DNA of 64,000 nt from Flavobacterium anhuiense (GCF_004151235.1 NZ_JUIV01000013.1:80399-144398), one strand, 5' to 3'; counted from the first letter of the stretch, positions 42,682 to 52,049 are shown. Made by a program: numbers and translations. Notes: generated by a model not told the origin, from the sequence alone.

Positions 42682-42981
42682 TTAATTGGTGTCGCCCTCA
42701 CTGTAATAATTATTTTCTTCGTCTTCTGAACCAATGTCTTCTTGATCATCGTCTAATTCAGAACCAGGAACGTCCAAATCATTTCCGATTTTATCGCTGT
42801 TTTGTTTCCATTCGTTATTGTTTTGAATGATAGTTTTATCAGTTGAAATATTTTCGGGATCTATATCTTCTAGTTTATCTTCTTGATTATAGATATCTTC
42901 ATTTGAGGGATAATTTAGATTTTCTAAATTTTTTTCTATTTCATTTTCTTTTGCTGTGTTTTTGTCTTCTGAATTTATCAT
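42682..42981 (-). CDS. Small acidic disordered protein
   Basis: The 99-residue protein is rich in Asp, Glu and Asn with no hydrophobic segment. Its C-terminal part 'LDVPGSELDDDQEDIGSEDEENN' (quoted in part) is a motif I recognise from short flavobacterial proteins of unknown role. It is probably cytoplasmic and unfolded alone. It precedes an inverted repeat and is not clearly in any operon. Confidence 0.65.
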   Translation of the reverse strand: MINSEDKNTAKENEIEKNLENLNYPSNEDIYNQEDKLEDIDPENISTDKTIIQNNNEWKQNSDKIGNDLDVPGSELDDDQEDIGSEDEENNYYSEGDTN

Positions 42982-43207
42982 AATGCAATGTATTAAAGAT
43001 TAATTAAGAGGTTTGATTGTTTTATAAAGTTATAAAATTCTGATAATTTGGGATTTATATTTTTACAGATAAAAAGTTTTATCATTTACATTTTTTAAGA
43101 TTTACTTAAATTCTTGCATTTAGAATCTAAAATCAGAAATTAAGAAAACATTAGCTAAATTTCTAATTGACAAATAATCTAATTAATAAAATTTCCTGAA
43201 ATTAAAC

Positions 43208-43215
43208 TATCTTTG
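43208..43215 (+). promoter_or_regulatory. -7 box for tgt
   Basis: TATCTTTG matches TAnnTTTG, 32 bases before the tgt ATG. A TTG at the usual -33 distance is not evident. Confidence 0.45.
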
Positions 43216-43247
43216 CCGTCCCGAACAGTAGGGAGAAAAACGAATTT

Positions 43248-44378
43248 ATGAAGTTTGATTTATTACAAAAGGATCCGCAGTCTAAAGCTAGAGCGGGAAG
43301 TATTACTACAGATCACGGAGTTATAGAAACTCCTATTTTTATGCCTGTTGGAACAGTTGCTTCTGTAAAAGGAGTGCACCAGCGTGAATTGAAAGAAGAG
43401 ATTAATCCCGACATTATTCTTGGAAATACCTATCACTTATATCTGCGTCCACAGACCGAAATTTTGGAAAAAGCAGGAGGATTACACAAGTTTATGAACT
43501 GGGATCGCAATATTTTGACCGATTCTGGAGGATATCAAGTGTATTCGCTTTCGTCAAATAGAAAAATTAAAGAAGAAGGAGTAAAGTTCAAATCGCATAT
43601 TGATGGTTCTTACCACTTTTTTACGCCAGAGAATGTAATGGAAATTCAGCGTACAATTGGTGCTGATATTATTATGGCTTTTGATGAATGTACGCCTTAT
43701 CCTTGCGATTACAGATATGCGCAACGTTCAATGCACATGACACATCGCTGGTTGGACCGTTGTATTAATCATTTGGATAAAGTGCCTTATAAATATGGCT
43801 ATGAACAAACATTTTTCCCGATTGTTCAAGGAAGTACTTATAAAGATCTTCGTCGTCAGTCGGCTGAATATATTGCTAATGCAGGACAGCAAGGAAATGC
43901 AATTGGCGGACTTTCTGTAGGTGAACCTGCTGAAGAAATGTATGCCATGACAGAAGTTGTTTGCGAAATTCTTCCGGAAGATAAACCTCGTTATTTAATG
44001 GGCGTTGGAACTCCAATTAATATTTTAGAAAATATTGCATTAGGAATTGACATGTTCGACTGCGTTATGCCAACTCGTAATGCAAGAAACGGTATGTTGT
44101 TTACAGCAAATGGAACAATCAATATCAAAAATAAAAAATGGGAAGCTGACTTTTCTCCAATCGACGAAATGGGACACACTTTTGTAGATACAGAATATAC
44201 GAAAGCATATTTACGCCACTTATTTGCAGCCAATGAATATTTAGGAAAGCAAATTGCTACGATTCATAATCTTGGCTTCTATATGTGGTTGGTTCGTGAG
44301 GCTAGAAAACATATCTTAGCAGGCGATTTTAGACCATGGAAAGAAATGATGGTTAAAAATATGAGCCAAAGACTTTAA
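43248..44378 (+). CDS. tgt: Queuine/preQ1 tRNA-ribosyltransferase
   Basis: The 376-residue TIM-barrel enzyme exchanges G34 for preQ1 in GUN-anticodon tRNAs. It shows the nucleophile region 'DSGGYQVYSL' (about 90-99), 'FDECTPYPCDY', 'GGLSVGEPAEEM' and 'DCVMPTRNARNG' (catalytic Asp and base recognition). Where bacterial Tgt usually has the CxCxxC zinc loop it reads 'DEMGHTFVDTEYTKAYLRHL': all three Cys are missing, while the later His of 'TIHN' is kept. The length and all active-site blocks are otherwise normal. It is followed by a hairpin and lptF/G. Confidence 0.92.
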   Translation: MKFDLLQKDPQSKARAGSITTDHGVIETPIFMPVGTVASVKGVHQRELKEEINPDIILGNTYHLYLRPQTEILEKAGGLHKFMNWDRNILTDSGGYQVYSLSSNRKIKEEGVKFKSHIDGSYHFFTPENVMEIQRTIGADIIMAFDECTPYPCDYRYAQRSMHMTHRWLDRCINHLDKVPYKYGYEQTFFPIVQGSTYKDLRRQSAEYIANAGQQGNAIGGLSVGEPAEEMYAMTEVVCEILPEDKPRYLMGVGTPINILENIALGIDMFDCVMPTRNARNGMLFTANGTINIKNKKWEADFSPIDEMGHTFVDTEYTKAYLRHLFAANEYLGKQIATIHNLGFYMWLVREARKHILAGDFRPWKEMMVKNMSQRL

Positions 44379-44390
44379 AATATATTGATT

Positions 44391-44426
44391 TGTTTAATCG
44401 TTTATTCGGTTAAACGATTAAACAAA
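44391..44426. repeat. Perfect hairpin between tgt and lptF/G
   Basis: 15-bp arms TTGTTTAATCGTTTA / TAAACGATTAAACAA with a 6-base loop (TTCGGT region). There is no poly-T tail. The end 8-mers match the candidate operator arms but the spacing is 20, so I treat it as a separate hairpin. Confidence 0.7.
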
Positions 44427-44445
44427 TAATCGATTAAATTCTACT

Positions 44446-45534
44446 ATGTTAACAATAATAGATAAATACATCTTAAAGAGATATCTGGGGACTTTCTCAG
44501 TCATGTTGCTTTTATTTGCGCCAATCGGAATTGTGATTGACGTTTCTGAAAAGGTAAATAAAATGCTTGAAAATAAGATTCCGTTTGGAGATATTGCTTT
44601 CTATTATTACAATTTTACGATTTACTTTATTAATTCGCTGTTTCCGATATTTTTGTTTTTATCGGTAATCTGGTTCACATCAAAATTGGCTAATAATACA
44701 GAGATTATTGCGATTTTGAGTTCTGGAATTTCATTTACGCGTTTCTTGCGTCCTTATATTATAGGTGCAACAATTGTTTCGATTTTTGTGTTGCTTATGG
44801 GATTTTTTATTGTTCCTGCAGCCAGTGAAGGCTACAATAATTTTAGGTATACTTATTTGAAAGGAAACGGAAAAGAGCTCATGCGTGGTGAGAATACCAA
44901 TGTTTTCAGACAAATCAATGATCATGATTTTATATTTGTAAATAGCTTTAATGAAGAATCAAAAACAGCTTTCAATTTTTCTTTAGAACATTTCGAAAAA
45001 GAAAAATTGACTTATAAAATTACTGCAAGCCGTATTAAATGGGATCCAAAGAAGAAGATTTATGTTTTATACGATTATACAAAAAGAACTATAGGCGAGC
45101 TAAATGACGTGCTTGAGAAAGCTCCTGAAAAAAATGTAGCTTTTAAATTTGAATTGGCCGATTTGACCCCCGTAGTTTACATCGCAGAAACCCTTACTCT
45201 TGGTAAACTAATTGATTTTATTGAAAAAGAAAGAAAAAGAGGTTCAGGAAACATAAATACCTATTTGGTTGTTCTTTATAAAAAATATAGTATTCCGGTT
45301 TCGGCATTTATTTTAACGATTATTGCGGTTTCGGTTTCTTCTATGAAACGCCGTGGTGGAATGGGAATGAACCTTGCTATTGGAATCGCAATCGCATTTT
45401 CATTTGTATTCTTTGACAAAATCTTTGGTACACTTGCCGAAAAATCTACATTCTCACCTTTATTAGCTGTTTGGTTTCCGAATATTGTCTTTGGAATTTT
45501 AGCGGTTTACCTATTACGTAATGCGAAACGATAA
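44446..45534 (+). CDS. LptF/LptG family permease
   Basis: The 362-residue protein has the LptF/G topology: three N-terminal helices (about 12-115, 'DKYILKRYLGTFSVMLLLF'), a periplasmic beta-jellyroll (about 120-265) and three C-terminal helices (about 270-360, 'GGMGMNLAIGIAIAFSFVFFDK', quoted in part). Such permeases move lipopolysaccharide from the inner membrane to LptC/A. LptF and LptG cannot be told apart from this alone. Its stop overlaps the following DMT gene by 14 bases. Confidence 0.88.
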   Translation: MLTIIDKYILKRYLGTFSVMLLLFAPIGIVIDVSEKVNKMLENKIPFGDIAFYYYNFTIYFINSLFPIFLFLSVIWFTSKLANNTEIIAILSSGISFTRFLRPYIIGATIVSIFVLLMGFFIVPAASEGYNNFRYTYLKGNGKELMRGENTNVFRQINDHDFIFVNSFNEESKTAFNFSLEHFEKEKLTYKITASRIKWDPKKKIYVLYDYTKRTIGELNDVLEKAPEKNVAFKFELADLTPVVYIAETLTLGKLIDFIEKERKRGSGNINTYLVVLYKKYSIPVSAFILTIIAVSVSSMKRRGGMGMNLAIGIAIAFSFVFFDKIFGTLAEKSTFSPLLAVWFPNIVFGILAVYLLRNAKR

Positions 45535-46414
45535 TTTAAAAAGCTATCTAAATCTTCACTTAATTGTTTTTATTTGGGGTTTTACGGCCATTTTGGGTGC
45601 TTTAATTACAATTGATGCCGAAAATCTGGTTTGGTACAGAATGCTGATTGCATTGATTTTTCTAGGCGGATTTATTGCTTTTAAAAAACAATCTTTTCAG
45701 GTTCCGATAAAAGAATTCTTTAAATTGATTTTTGTCGGATTATTAATTGCGCTTCATTGGATTTTCTTTTTTAAGGCAATTCACGTTTCCAACGTTTCCA
45801 TTACGCTTTCCATATTTTCATTAGGAGCATTTTTTGCCTCTTTGTTAGAACCATTATTTTACGGAAGAAAAGTGCTTTGGTATGAAGTTCTTTTCGGACT
45901 TGTAATAATTGCTGGGTTAGGACTCATTCTTCAAGTTGAAATAAAATACCTTGAAGGTGTTTATTATGCATTAGCTGCAATTATTTTAGGAGTTTTATTT
46001 ACTTTAATGAATGGGAAATTAATTTCAGATCATGAACCTTCTGTAATTACTTTTTATGAGTTTGGTGCAGGAGTTTTTTTTATTACGATTTATTTTTTGT
46101 TTCAAGGAAAATTTACAGCAGATTTCTTCGAGATGTCTTTAAATAACTGGATTTTATTATTGATTTTGGCTTCAATCTGCACGGCTTATGCATTTACTGC
46201 TTCGGTAAAAGTAATGCAAAGATTGACACCTTATACTGTAATGTTAACCACTAATTTAGAGCCAGTTTACGGGATAGTTTTGGCTTATTTTATCTTGGGT
46301 GGAAAAGAAAAAATGAGCATTGAGTTTTACATCGGAGCGGTAATAATTATTATAACAGTTATTCTAAACGGTGTTTTCAAACATTATCAGAACAAGAAAG
46401 AAAACTTGCAATAG
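45521..46414 (+). CDS. DMT superfamily (EamA) transporter
   Basis: The 297-residue protein has ten predicted helices in two EamA repeats (about 15-140 and 152-290), with 'IWGFTAILGALITIDAENLVWYRMLIAL' and 'TNLEPVYGIVLAYFILG' (quoted in part). These carriers export or import small metabolites; the substrate is unknown. It is translationally linked to the LptF/G gene by overlap, which may be only economy of space. Confidence 0.88.
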   Translation: MRNDNLKSYLNLHLIVFIWGFTAILGALITIDAENLVWYRMLIALIFLGGFIAFKKQSFQVPIKEFFKLIFVGLLIALHWIFFFKAIHVSNVSITLSIFSLGAFFASLLEPLFYGRKVLWYEVLFGLVIIAGLGLILQVEIKYLEGVYYALAAIILGVLFTLMNGKLISDHEPSVITFYEFGAGVFFITIYFLFQGKFTADFFEMSLNNWILLLILASICTAYAFTASVKVMQRLTPYTVMLTTNLEPVYGIVLAYFILGGKEKMSIEFYIGAVIIIITVILNGVFKHYQNKKENLQ

Positions 46415-46483
46415 TTTTCTTATTATTAAAATGCATTTTTATACTTTAAATAACAATTAACTTCGCCAATGATATAATATTTT

Positions 46484-46491
46484 TATATTTG
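46484..46491 (+). promoter_or_regulatory. -7 box for accA
   Basis: TATATTTG fits TAnnTTTG and lies 32 bases before the accA start; no clear -33 TTG. Confidence 0.45.
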
Positions 46492-46523
46492 CGGTTCGAT
46501 TTACAAACAAAATTCAAAAATCC

Positions 46524-47477
46524 ATGGAATATTTAGATTTTGAGCTTCCAATTAAAGAACTTGAAGAACAGTTAGAAAAGTGTGTTATTATTGGAAAAGA
46601 ATCTGACGTTGACGTAACACCAACGTGCAAGGAAATCAACAAGAAATTAGAGCAAACGAAGAAAGATATATACAAAAACCTTACGGCTTGGCAGAGGGTA
46701 CAATTGTCAAGACACCCAAATAGACCTTATACTTTAGACTATATCAAAGCAATATGCGGAGATACTTTCTTAGAACTTCATGGAGACAGAGGTTTTAAAG
46801 ATGATAAGGCAATGGTTGGTGGTCTTGGTAAAATAAACGGACAATCGTTTATGATTATCGGTCAGCAAAAAGGTTTTAATACAAAAACGCGTCAATACCG
46901 TAATTTTGGTATGGCTAATCCAGAAGGATACCGTAAGGCTTTACGTTTGATGAAAATGGCAGAGAAATTCGGAATTCCAGTTTTAACTTTAGTAGATACT
47001 CCAGGTGCATATCCAGGATTGGAAGCTGAGGAAAGAGGGCAAGGAGAAGCTATTGCTAGAAATATCTTCGAAATGGTTCGTCTGCAAGTGCCAATCATTA
47101 CCATTATTGTAGGTGAAGGTGCTTCTGGTGGAGCTTTAGGAATTGGTGTTGGAGACCGCGTTTATATGTTAGAAAATACTTGGTACTCTGTAATCTCTCC
47201 AGAATCTTGCTCTTCTATTTTATGGAAAAGCTGGGAGTACAAAGAGCGTGCAGCTGAAGCTTTAAAATTGACTTCTTCTGACATGAAAAAACAAAAACTT
47301 GTTGATGATGTGATTCCAGAACCACTAGGAGGAGCGCATTATGACAGAGAAACTACTTTTAAAACAGTAGCAGAATATATTACAAAAGGATATAACGAAT
47401 TGAAAGACTTATCAACAGCCGATTTAATTGCCCAGAGAATGGACAAATACAGCAATATGGGCGAGTTTAAAGAGTAA
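46524..47477 (+). CDS. accA: Acetyl-CoA carboxylase carboxyltransferase subunit alpha
   Basis: The 317-residue protein matches AccA along its length: N-terminal helical hairpin ('LPIKELEEQLEKC'), 'RVQLSRHPNRPYTLDYI', 'LHGDRGFKDDKAMVGG', 'IGQQKGFNTKTRQYRNFGM' and the carboxyltransferase core 'VGEGASGGALGIGVGDRV' (quoted in part). It transfers CO2 from biotin to acetyl-CoA with AccD in fatty acid synthesis. A strong terminator follows at 47497. Confidence 0.95.
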   Translation: MEYLDFELPIKELEEQLEKCVIIGKESDVDVTPTCKEINKKLEQTKKDIYKNLTAWQRVQLSRHPNRPYTLDYIKAICGDTFLELHGDRGFKDDKAMVGGLGKINGQSFMIIGQQKGFNTKTRQYRNFGMANPEGYRKALRLMKMAEKFGIPVLTLVDTPGAYPGLEAEERGQGEAIARNIFEMVRLQVPIITIIVGEGASGGALGIGVGDRVYMLENTWYSVISPESCSSILWKSWEYKERAAEALKLTSSDMKKQKLVDDVIPEPLGGAHYDRETTFKTVAEYITKGYNELKDLSTADLIAQRMDKYSNMGEFKE

Positions 47478-47496
47478 ATTCATAAAATAGAATGAA

Positions 47497-47530
47497 AAAT
47501 CCGAAGCCCTGCGGTTTCGGATTTTTTTTT
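47497..47530 (+). terminator. Terminator after accA
   Basis: AATCCGAAGCC / GG-TTTCGGATT arms with a CTGC loop and nine T residues. Confidence 0.9.
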
Positions 47531-47617
47531 GGTTATCAACACAAAAAAATATTTATAAACAATAGAATAGTTATAACTCGCTAGCATATTTTTTTTAAAT
47601 TTTGCTACTTTCGCTAT

Positions 47618-49162
47618 ATGGAAAATTTCAAAAATGTAAACCCTGTCAAGGTCGACAAAACTACTATTATCAATCTAGAAAAAGGTAAGCTTCCTCCACA
47701 AGTAATTGACTTGGAAGAGGCTGTACTTGGTGCGATGATGATTGACAAAAAAGGGGTAGATGATGTAATTGATATTTTACAGCCAGACGCTTTTTACAAA
47801 GACGCACACAAACATATTTTTGAAGCAATTTTACAGCTTTTTACAGAAACTCAGCCTATCGATTTGCTGACCGTTTCGACACAGTTAAAGAAAAATGGAA
47901 AGTTAGATTTGGCTGGAGGAGATTTTTATCTGATCCAGCTTACGCAAAAAATTGCTTCGTCTGCTCACATCGAATTTCACTCGCGTATTATTCTTCAAAA
48001 ATTTATTCAAAGAAGTTTGATTAGAATTTCTTCTGAAATTATTGAAGAATCTTATGACGAAACTACAGACGTTTTCGATTTGCTGGATAAAGCAGAGTCA
48101 AAATTATATGAGGTAACTCAGGGAAATATTAAACGTAGTTCTGAAACGGCTCAGAGTTTGGTTTTGCAAGCGAAGAAACGTATTGAAGAAATTGCTGGTA
48201 AAGAAGGTTTGAGTGGTGTTGCAACAGGATTTGAGAAACTAGATGAAGTAACTTCTGGATGGCAGCCTTCGGATTTGATTATTATTGCGGCTCGTCCTGG
48301 TATGGGTAAAACGGCTTTTGTCCTTTCAATGGCGAGAAATGTAAGTATTCAGTTCGGACATGCAGTTGCAATTTTCTCTCTGGAGATGGCATCTGTTCAG
48401 TTGATTACGAGGCTTATTTCTTCTGAAACTGGACTTTCCTCAGAAAAACTAAGAACAGGTAAATTAGAAAAGCACGAATGGGAACAGTTGAGCACTAAAG
48501 TAAAAGATTTAGAAAAAGCTCCTTTGTTTATTGACGATACACCATCGCTTTCGATATTCGATTTACGTGCGAAATGCCGTCGTTTGGCTTCGCAGCACGG
48601 AATTAAGTTAATTATTATTGACTACTTGCAGCTGATGACTGCGGGAGGAAGCGGAAAAGGTGGAGGAAACCGTGAGCAGGAGATTTCGACAATCTCTCGA
48701 AACTTAAAGGCTTTGGCAAAAGAGTTGAACGTTCCGGTAATTGCACTTTCTCAATTATCGCGTGCCGTAGAAACCCGTGGATCTAGTAAGCGACCTTTAC
48801 TTTCGGATCTTCGTGAATCTGGAGCGATTGAGCAGGATGCCGATATCGTATCGTTTATTTATCGTCCTGAATATTATAAAATTGAAGAGTGGGACGATGA
48901 TGAGGCATCTTCTACGCAAGGTCAAGCGGAGTTTATTATAGCCAAGCACCGTAATGGTGGTTTGGAGAATATTCGTCTGAAATTCTTAGGACATTTAGGT
49001 AAGTTCGACAACTTAGAAGAATTTACAGGAGGCTATGATGATTTGCCATCTAAAATGAATCATGATGACAATCCTTTCCTAACGAAAAATTTGCCGTCTG
49101 CAAATGAAGCCTTCGGAAGTAATTTAAATGACGACGATGACGACAGTGATGTTCCCTTCTAA
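47618..49162 (+). CDS. dnaB: Replicative DNA helicase
   Basis: The 514-residue protein has an N-terminal DnaG-binding domain (about 20-130, 'PQVIDLEEAVLGAMMID') and a RecA-type motor (about 190-470) with Walker A 'ARPGMGKTAF', Walker B 'IIIDYLQLM', 'ALSQLSRAVETR' and 'SDLRESGAIEQDADIV' (quoted in part). It unwinds DNA ahead of the fork. The C-terminus is extended and acidic (DDDDDSDVPF), as in other Bacteroidota DnaB. No intein is present. Confidence 0.96.
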   Translation: MENFKNVNPVKVDKTTIINLEKGKLPPQVIDLEEAVLGAMMIDKKGVDDVIDILQPDAFYKDAHKHIFEAILQLFTETQPIDLLTVSTQLKKNGKLDLAGGDFYLIQLTQKIASSAHIEFHSRIILQKFIQRSLIRISSEIIEESYDETTDVFDLLDKAESKLYEVTQGNIKRSSETAQSLVLQAKKRIEEIAGKEGLSGVATGFEKLDEVTSGWQPSDLIIIAARPGMGKTAFVLSMARNVSIQFGHAVAIFSLEMASVQLITRLISSETGLSSEKLRTGKLEKHEWEQLSTKVKDLEKAPLFIDDTPSLSIFDLRAKCRRLASQHGIKLIIIDYLQLMTAGGSGKGGGNREQEISTISRNLKALAKELNVPVIALSQLSRAVETRGSSKRPLLSDLRESGAIEQDADIVSFIYRPEYYKIEEWDDDEASSTQGQAEFIIAKHRNGGLENIRLKFLGHLGKFDNLEEFTGGYDDLPSKMNHDDNPFLTKNLPSANEAFGSNLNDDDDDSDVPF

Positions 49163-49173
49163 TAAAAAAATCA

Positions 49174-49202
49174 AAAAGCCTTATTTTTAAGGCTTTTTTT
49201 TA
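49174..49202 (+). terminator. Terminator after dnaB
   Basis: AAAAAGCCTTA / TAAGGCTTTTT arms with a T-run tail, 11 bases after the dnaB stop. Confidence 0.88.
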
Positions 49203-49303
49203 TGTTTTTATGTTAATTTTCTAATAAAAATCAGTAGTTTAGCGAAACCAATTATAAACTATCGAAGTTTTTTAAATTATTAACCAAAAACAAATTTTAA
49301 ATT

Positions 49304-49654
49304 ATGAATGAAGAAACCTTTCCAGGACCTATTCAGATTCCTGTTGCAACTGCAAACGAGTGGGAAAAGAGATATCATGACGATAGCTCAATCGAAGATT
49401 CTAAGAATAAAGTAAAAGCTTTCTTAATACCAAGAGAAAGTTTGGAAAAAGTTTTAAAGCTTGAAACAGAAGCTGTTTGGGCATATTTAGGTATAAACGA
49501 TCAAAAGGAAAAAACATTACTTTTTGTTGGTGCCGAATATGATAAAGAAGCTGAAAAATGGATCAATGTTTATGGCCTAGGAGAAGGAGCAGATGGTGAA
49601 GTAGGAGGTGGAGAGGTAGTATACGACGGTGCAAGGCCAAGCCCACCTTTTTAA
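49304..49654 (+). CDS. Small soluble protein of unknown function
   Basis: The 116-residue protein has no signal or membrane helix. The first two thirds are charged and mixed alpha/beta ('KAFLIPRESLEKVLKLETEAVWAYLGI'), and the last third is Gly-rich ('GLGEGADGEVGGGE') with a Pro-ending tail. It precedes a six-helix membrane protein, a histidine kinase and a response regulator in one direction, with small gaps, so it may be part of that signalling unit. I do not recognise the family. Confidence 0.6.
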   Translation: MNEETFPGPIQIPVATANEWEKRYHDDSSIEDSKNKVKAFLIPRESLEKVLKLETEAVWAYLGINDQKEKTLLFVGAEYDKEAEKWINVYGLGEGADGEVGGGEVVYDGARPSPPF

Positions 49655-49679
49655 TTATTAAATTTTTAAGTTTAAAATA

Positions 49680-50315
49680 ATGGCTGATTTTTTAATATAT
49701 TCAAGTTATTTGATTTTATTGATTAATCTTGTATTGTATACATTTAGCTTTTTCCGAGAGGGAAAAGCTAATGTTTTTTTTGTCTCTTATTTAGCTTTTT
49801 CAACTGTTTTGCAGTTTTCAATGGAACTAGTTTATCATTTGGGAATGAATAATTTATTTCTTGTTAATATTTTTTTTATAGGACAAATGATCATACTTGG
49901 ACTTTTTTATAATTCGCTATTTTATAATAAAGCTCAAAAAATATTCGTCAAGATCTCATTAATAATTGCTTTGCTGATTTTATTAGTGCAATTTTTGATA
50001 GATTCTAGTCAGTTCTTAAAGTTTAATTTATTCGGAATAACTTTAACGTCTTTGCTGATTGTTGTCTTTGCACTAGTTCATTTTTATAATATGCTGACGG
50101 AAAATAAAAAGTATTACTATATAAGTATGGGGGTAGTTTTTTATTTATTGGCAAGTACTGTACTGTTTTTAATAGGCAATCTATCTACAGGATTAAGTGC
50201 AGATTTGAAATATCTAAGCTGGCAGTTAAATGCTTTTTTATTAATAGTCTACTACTTGATTATTTTATTTGAGTGGAAAGTAAGTTTTTCACAAAAGGCA
50301 AGTCTGCAGAATTAG
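49680..50315 (+). CDS. Multi-pass membrane protein of unknown function next to a two-component system
   Basis: The 211-residue protein has about six membrane helices separated by very short loops and almost no conserved polar residue apart from Asn and Tyr in helices. It starts 25 bases after the small upstream gene and ends 31 bases before a histidine kinase that itself has only one membrane helix. A membrane sensor or partner for that kinase is a reasonable inference. I see no named domain. Confidence 0.6.
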   Translation: MADFLIYSSYLILLINLVLYTFSFFREGKANVFFVSYLAFSTVLQFSMELVYHLGMNNLFLVNIFFIGQMIILGLFYNSLFYNKAQKIFVKISLIIALLILLVQFLIDSSQFLKFNLFGITLTSLLIVVFALVHFYNMLTENKKYYYISMGVVFYLLASTVLFLIGNLSTGLSADLKYLSWQLNAFLLIVYYLIILFEWKVSFSQKASLQN

Positions 50316-50346
50316 TTTGTAATTATATACTATAAAAAAAATAGAT

Positions 50347-51138
50347 ATGAATGCAGGTCACATTCCTGAGAAAGAACTAGTAGCTATAATATTATATATC
50401 TCTTTGTTTTTTATAATTGTTGCAGTCGCATTAATTATATTCTTTTATTTTTCTAGAAAAAAAATCATTCAGAAAGAACTAGAGAAAATAGATTTAATTC
50501 TTCGTTATCAAAAAGAACAGCTCCACGCTATTATTGTAACCCAAGAGGAGGAACGAAAAAGAATTGCGCAAGATCTTCACGATGATATTAGTTCAAAATT
50601 GAATATTGTTTCCTTAAACAGCCATTTGCTTACAGCGCCAAACTTAACTGAAGCTGAAACTGCAGAAATTACAGAAAATATTATTGCTTTGACAACAAAG
50701 GCATTAGATAATTCTAGAAAAATTGCACATAATTTGTTACCGCCAGTTTTTGAAAAATTTGGATTGAATGCAGGTATCGAGGAATTGTGTGGGGAGTTTG
50801 AAAGCAGTAAATCGGTCAAAACACATTATAAAAACGAAATTGATTTTGACGAGAAAGACATAGATAGACATTTGCATGTTTTTAGAATTCTGCAAGAACT
50901 TATGAATAATTCTATCCGTCATGGAAAAGCATCAGAGATATGGATTTCGTTTGCTAATATTAACGGAATAAATACTTGCAATTACCAAGATAATGGCGTT
51001 GGTTTCGATAATTCAAATGCAGAAAATCAAAAAGGTTTAGGAATGAAAAATATAGATAGCCGCATATCGTTTTTGGAAGGAACAATAGAAATTAACTCTC
51101 AAATTAATAGTGGTATTGTTGTAAATTTTACTTTTTAG
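50347..51138 (+). CDS. NarL-type sensor histidine kinase
   Basis: The 263-residue protein has one membrane helix (about 10-34), a HisKA_3 dimerisation domain with the phospho-accepting His in 'RIAQDLHDDISSKLN' (about 75-90), and a HATPase domain with N-box 'LQELMNNSIRHG', G1 'DNGVGF' and G2 'GLGMKNI'. All kinase motifs are intact. It has no periplasmic sensor, so the neighbouring membrane protein may provide the input. The partner is the LuxR-type regulator encoded 115 bases on. Confidence 0.9.
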   Translation: MNAGHIPEKELVAIILYISLFFIIVAVALIIFFYFSRKKIIQKELEKIDLILRYQKEQLHAIIVTQEEERKRIAQDLHDDISSKLNIVSLNSHLLTAPNLTEAETAEITENIIALTTKALDNSRKIAHNLLPPVFEKFGLNAGIEELCGEFESSKSVKTHYKNEIDFDEKDIDRHLHVFRILQELMNNSIRHGKASEIWISFANINGINTCNYQDNGVGFDNSNAENQKGLGMKNIDSRISFLEGTIEINSQINSGIVVNFTF

Positions 51139-51253
51139 GTAAAATTATGTGTTTTATTAAGGTTCTTAGTCAATAAAGTGGGGTATTTAGACTTTTTCTA
51201 AATCATATTTTGTAATTTCGGTAAACCAAATTAAACGACCAAAAACAAAAAAG

Positions 51254-51919
51254 ATGAATGCTGCTATAAAAATTGCCCTAGTCGATGATGAAATTTTGTT
51301 TCGAAAAGGAATTTCTTTTTTATTACAGAGAGAGGAAAATATAGACGTTATTTTTGAAGCCTCAAATGGTGAAGAGCTTATTTTACAATTAAATGAAAAG
51401 GAAATAAAACCAGATATAATAATAATGGACTTAAAGATGCCGGTGTTAAACGGGGTCGAAGCCACTAAAATTATTAGAAAATCGTTTCCAGATATTAAGA
51501 TTATTGCACTGACTAGTTATGACACAAAGTCTTTTATTGCCAATATGATTCAAGTTGGCGCAGTTGCTTACTTAATAAAAAATACTACTCCAAAAGATTT
51601 AATTCATACGATAAACGAAGTAGCGAAAAAAGGTTTTTATTACAACGAAAATGTTTTAAAAACGATTCAAGAAACCATAGTTTCTCCTAAAAATGCAAGA
51701 GGTGGTTTAGAAACTAATTTCCTTTCCCCGCGTGAAATCGAAATTCTACAATTAATTTGCCAGCAGAAAACTACAGCAGAAATTGCTGAACATCTTTTTC
51801 TAAGTCCTAGAACTATAGAAGGGCATAGGAATAATTTATTGCTTAAAACAGAATCGCGTAATATTGCTGGTTTGGTTGTTTATGCTATTCAGAATGAATT
51901 GGCAGTTTTAACTATTTAA
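51254..51919 (+). CDS. NarL/LuxR-type response regulator
   Basis: The 221-residue protein has a receiver domain (about 5-122) with 'LVDDE', the phospho-Asp in 'IIIMDLKMPVLNG' and the Lys in 'AYLIKNTTP', followed by a LuxR HTH (about 155-215, 'LSPREIEILQLICQQKTTAEIAEHLFLSPRTIEGHR', quoted in part). It should bind DNA when phosphorylated by the kinase upstream. The target genes are not evident. Confidence 0.92.
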   Translation: MNAAIKIALVDDEILFRKGISFLLQREENIDVIFEASNGEELILQLNEKEIKPDIIIMDLKMPVLNGVEATKIIRKSFPDIKIIALTSYDTKSFIANMIQVGAVAYLIKNTTPKDLIHTINEVAKKGFYYNENVLKTIQETIVSPKNARGGLETNFLSPREIEILQLICQQKTTAEIAEHLFLSPRTIEGHRNNLLLKTESRNIAGLVVYAIQNELAVLTI

Positions 51920-51923
51920 AAAA

Positions 51924-52049
51924 TTACGCTGTCAAAAACTGAATTGACAATACATAATACAATATTATTGTTATTACAAGAACACATAATCCTATTTTCT
52001 GAATTATATTCAGGCCCTTTTGTTGGTTTTTACTATCATTAAGCTTCAT
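51924..52049 (-). CDS. Putative 41-residue single-helix membrane protein
   Basis: An ATG at 52049 opens a short frame reading 'MKLNDSKNQQKGLNI' then a strongly hydrophobic stretch (about 19-39, 'IGLCVLVITIILYYVLSI') and stop. A -7 box TACATTTG lies upstream at 52095-52102 on the same strand. The basic N-terminus and one helix fit a small inner-membrane peptide. It is antisense-side to, and convergent with, the response regulator gene. The rest of the 341-base gap (52050-52261) shows nothing else. Confidence 0.4.
   Translation of the reverse strand: MKLNDSKNQQKGLNIIQKIGLCVLVITIILYYVLSIQFLTA

Noticed and set aside
44391..44426. TTGTTTAA and TTAAACAA arms near lptF/G as a fourth operator
   Set aside because: The spacing is 20, not 16, and the intervening bases also pair, so it is a plain hairpin.
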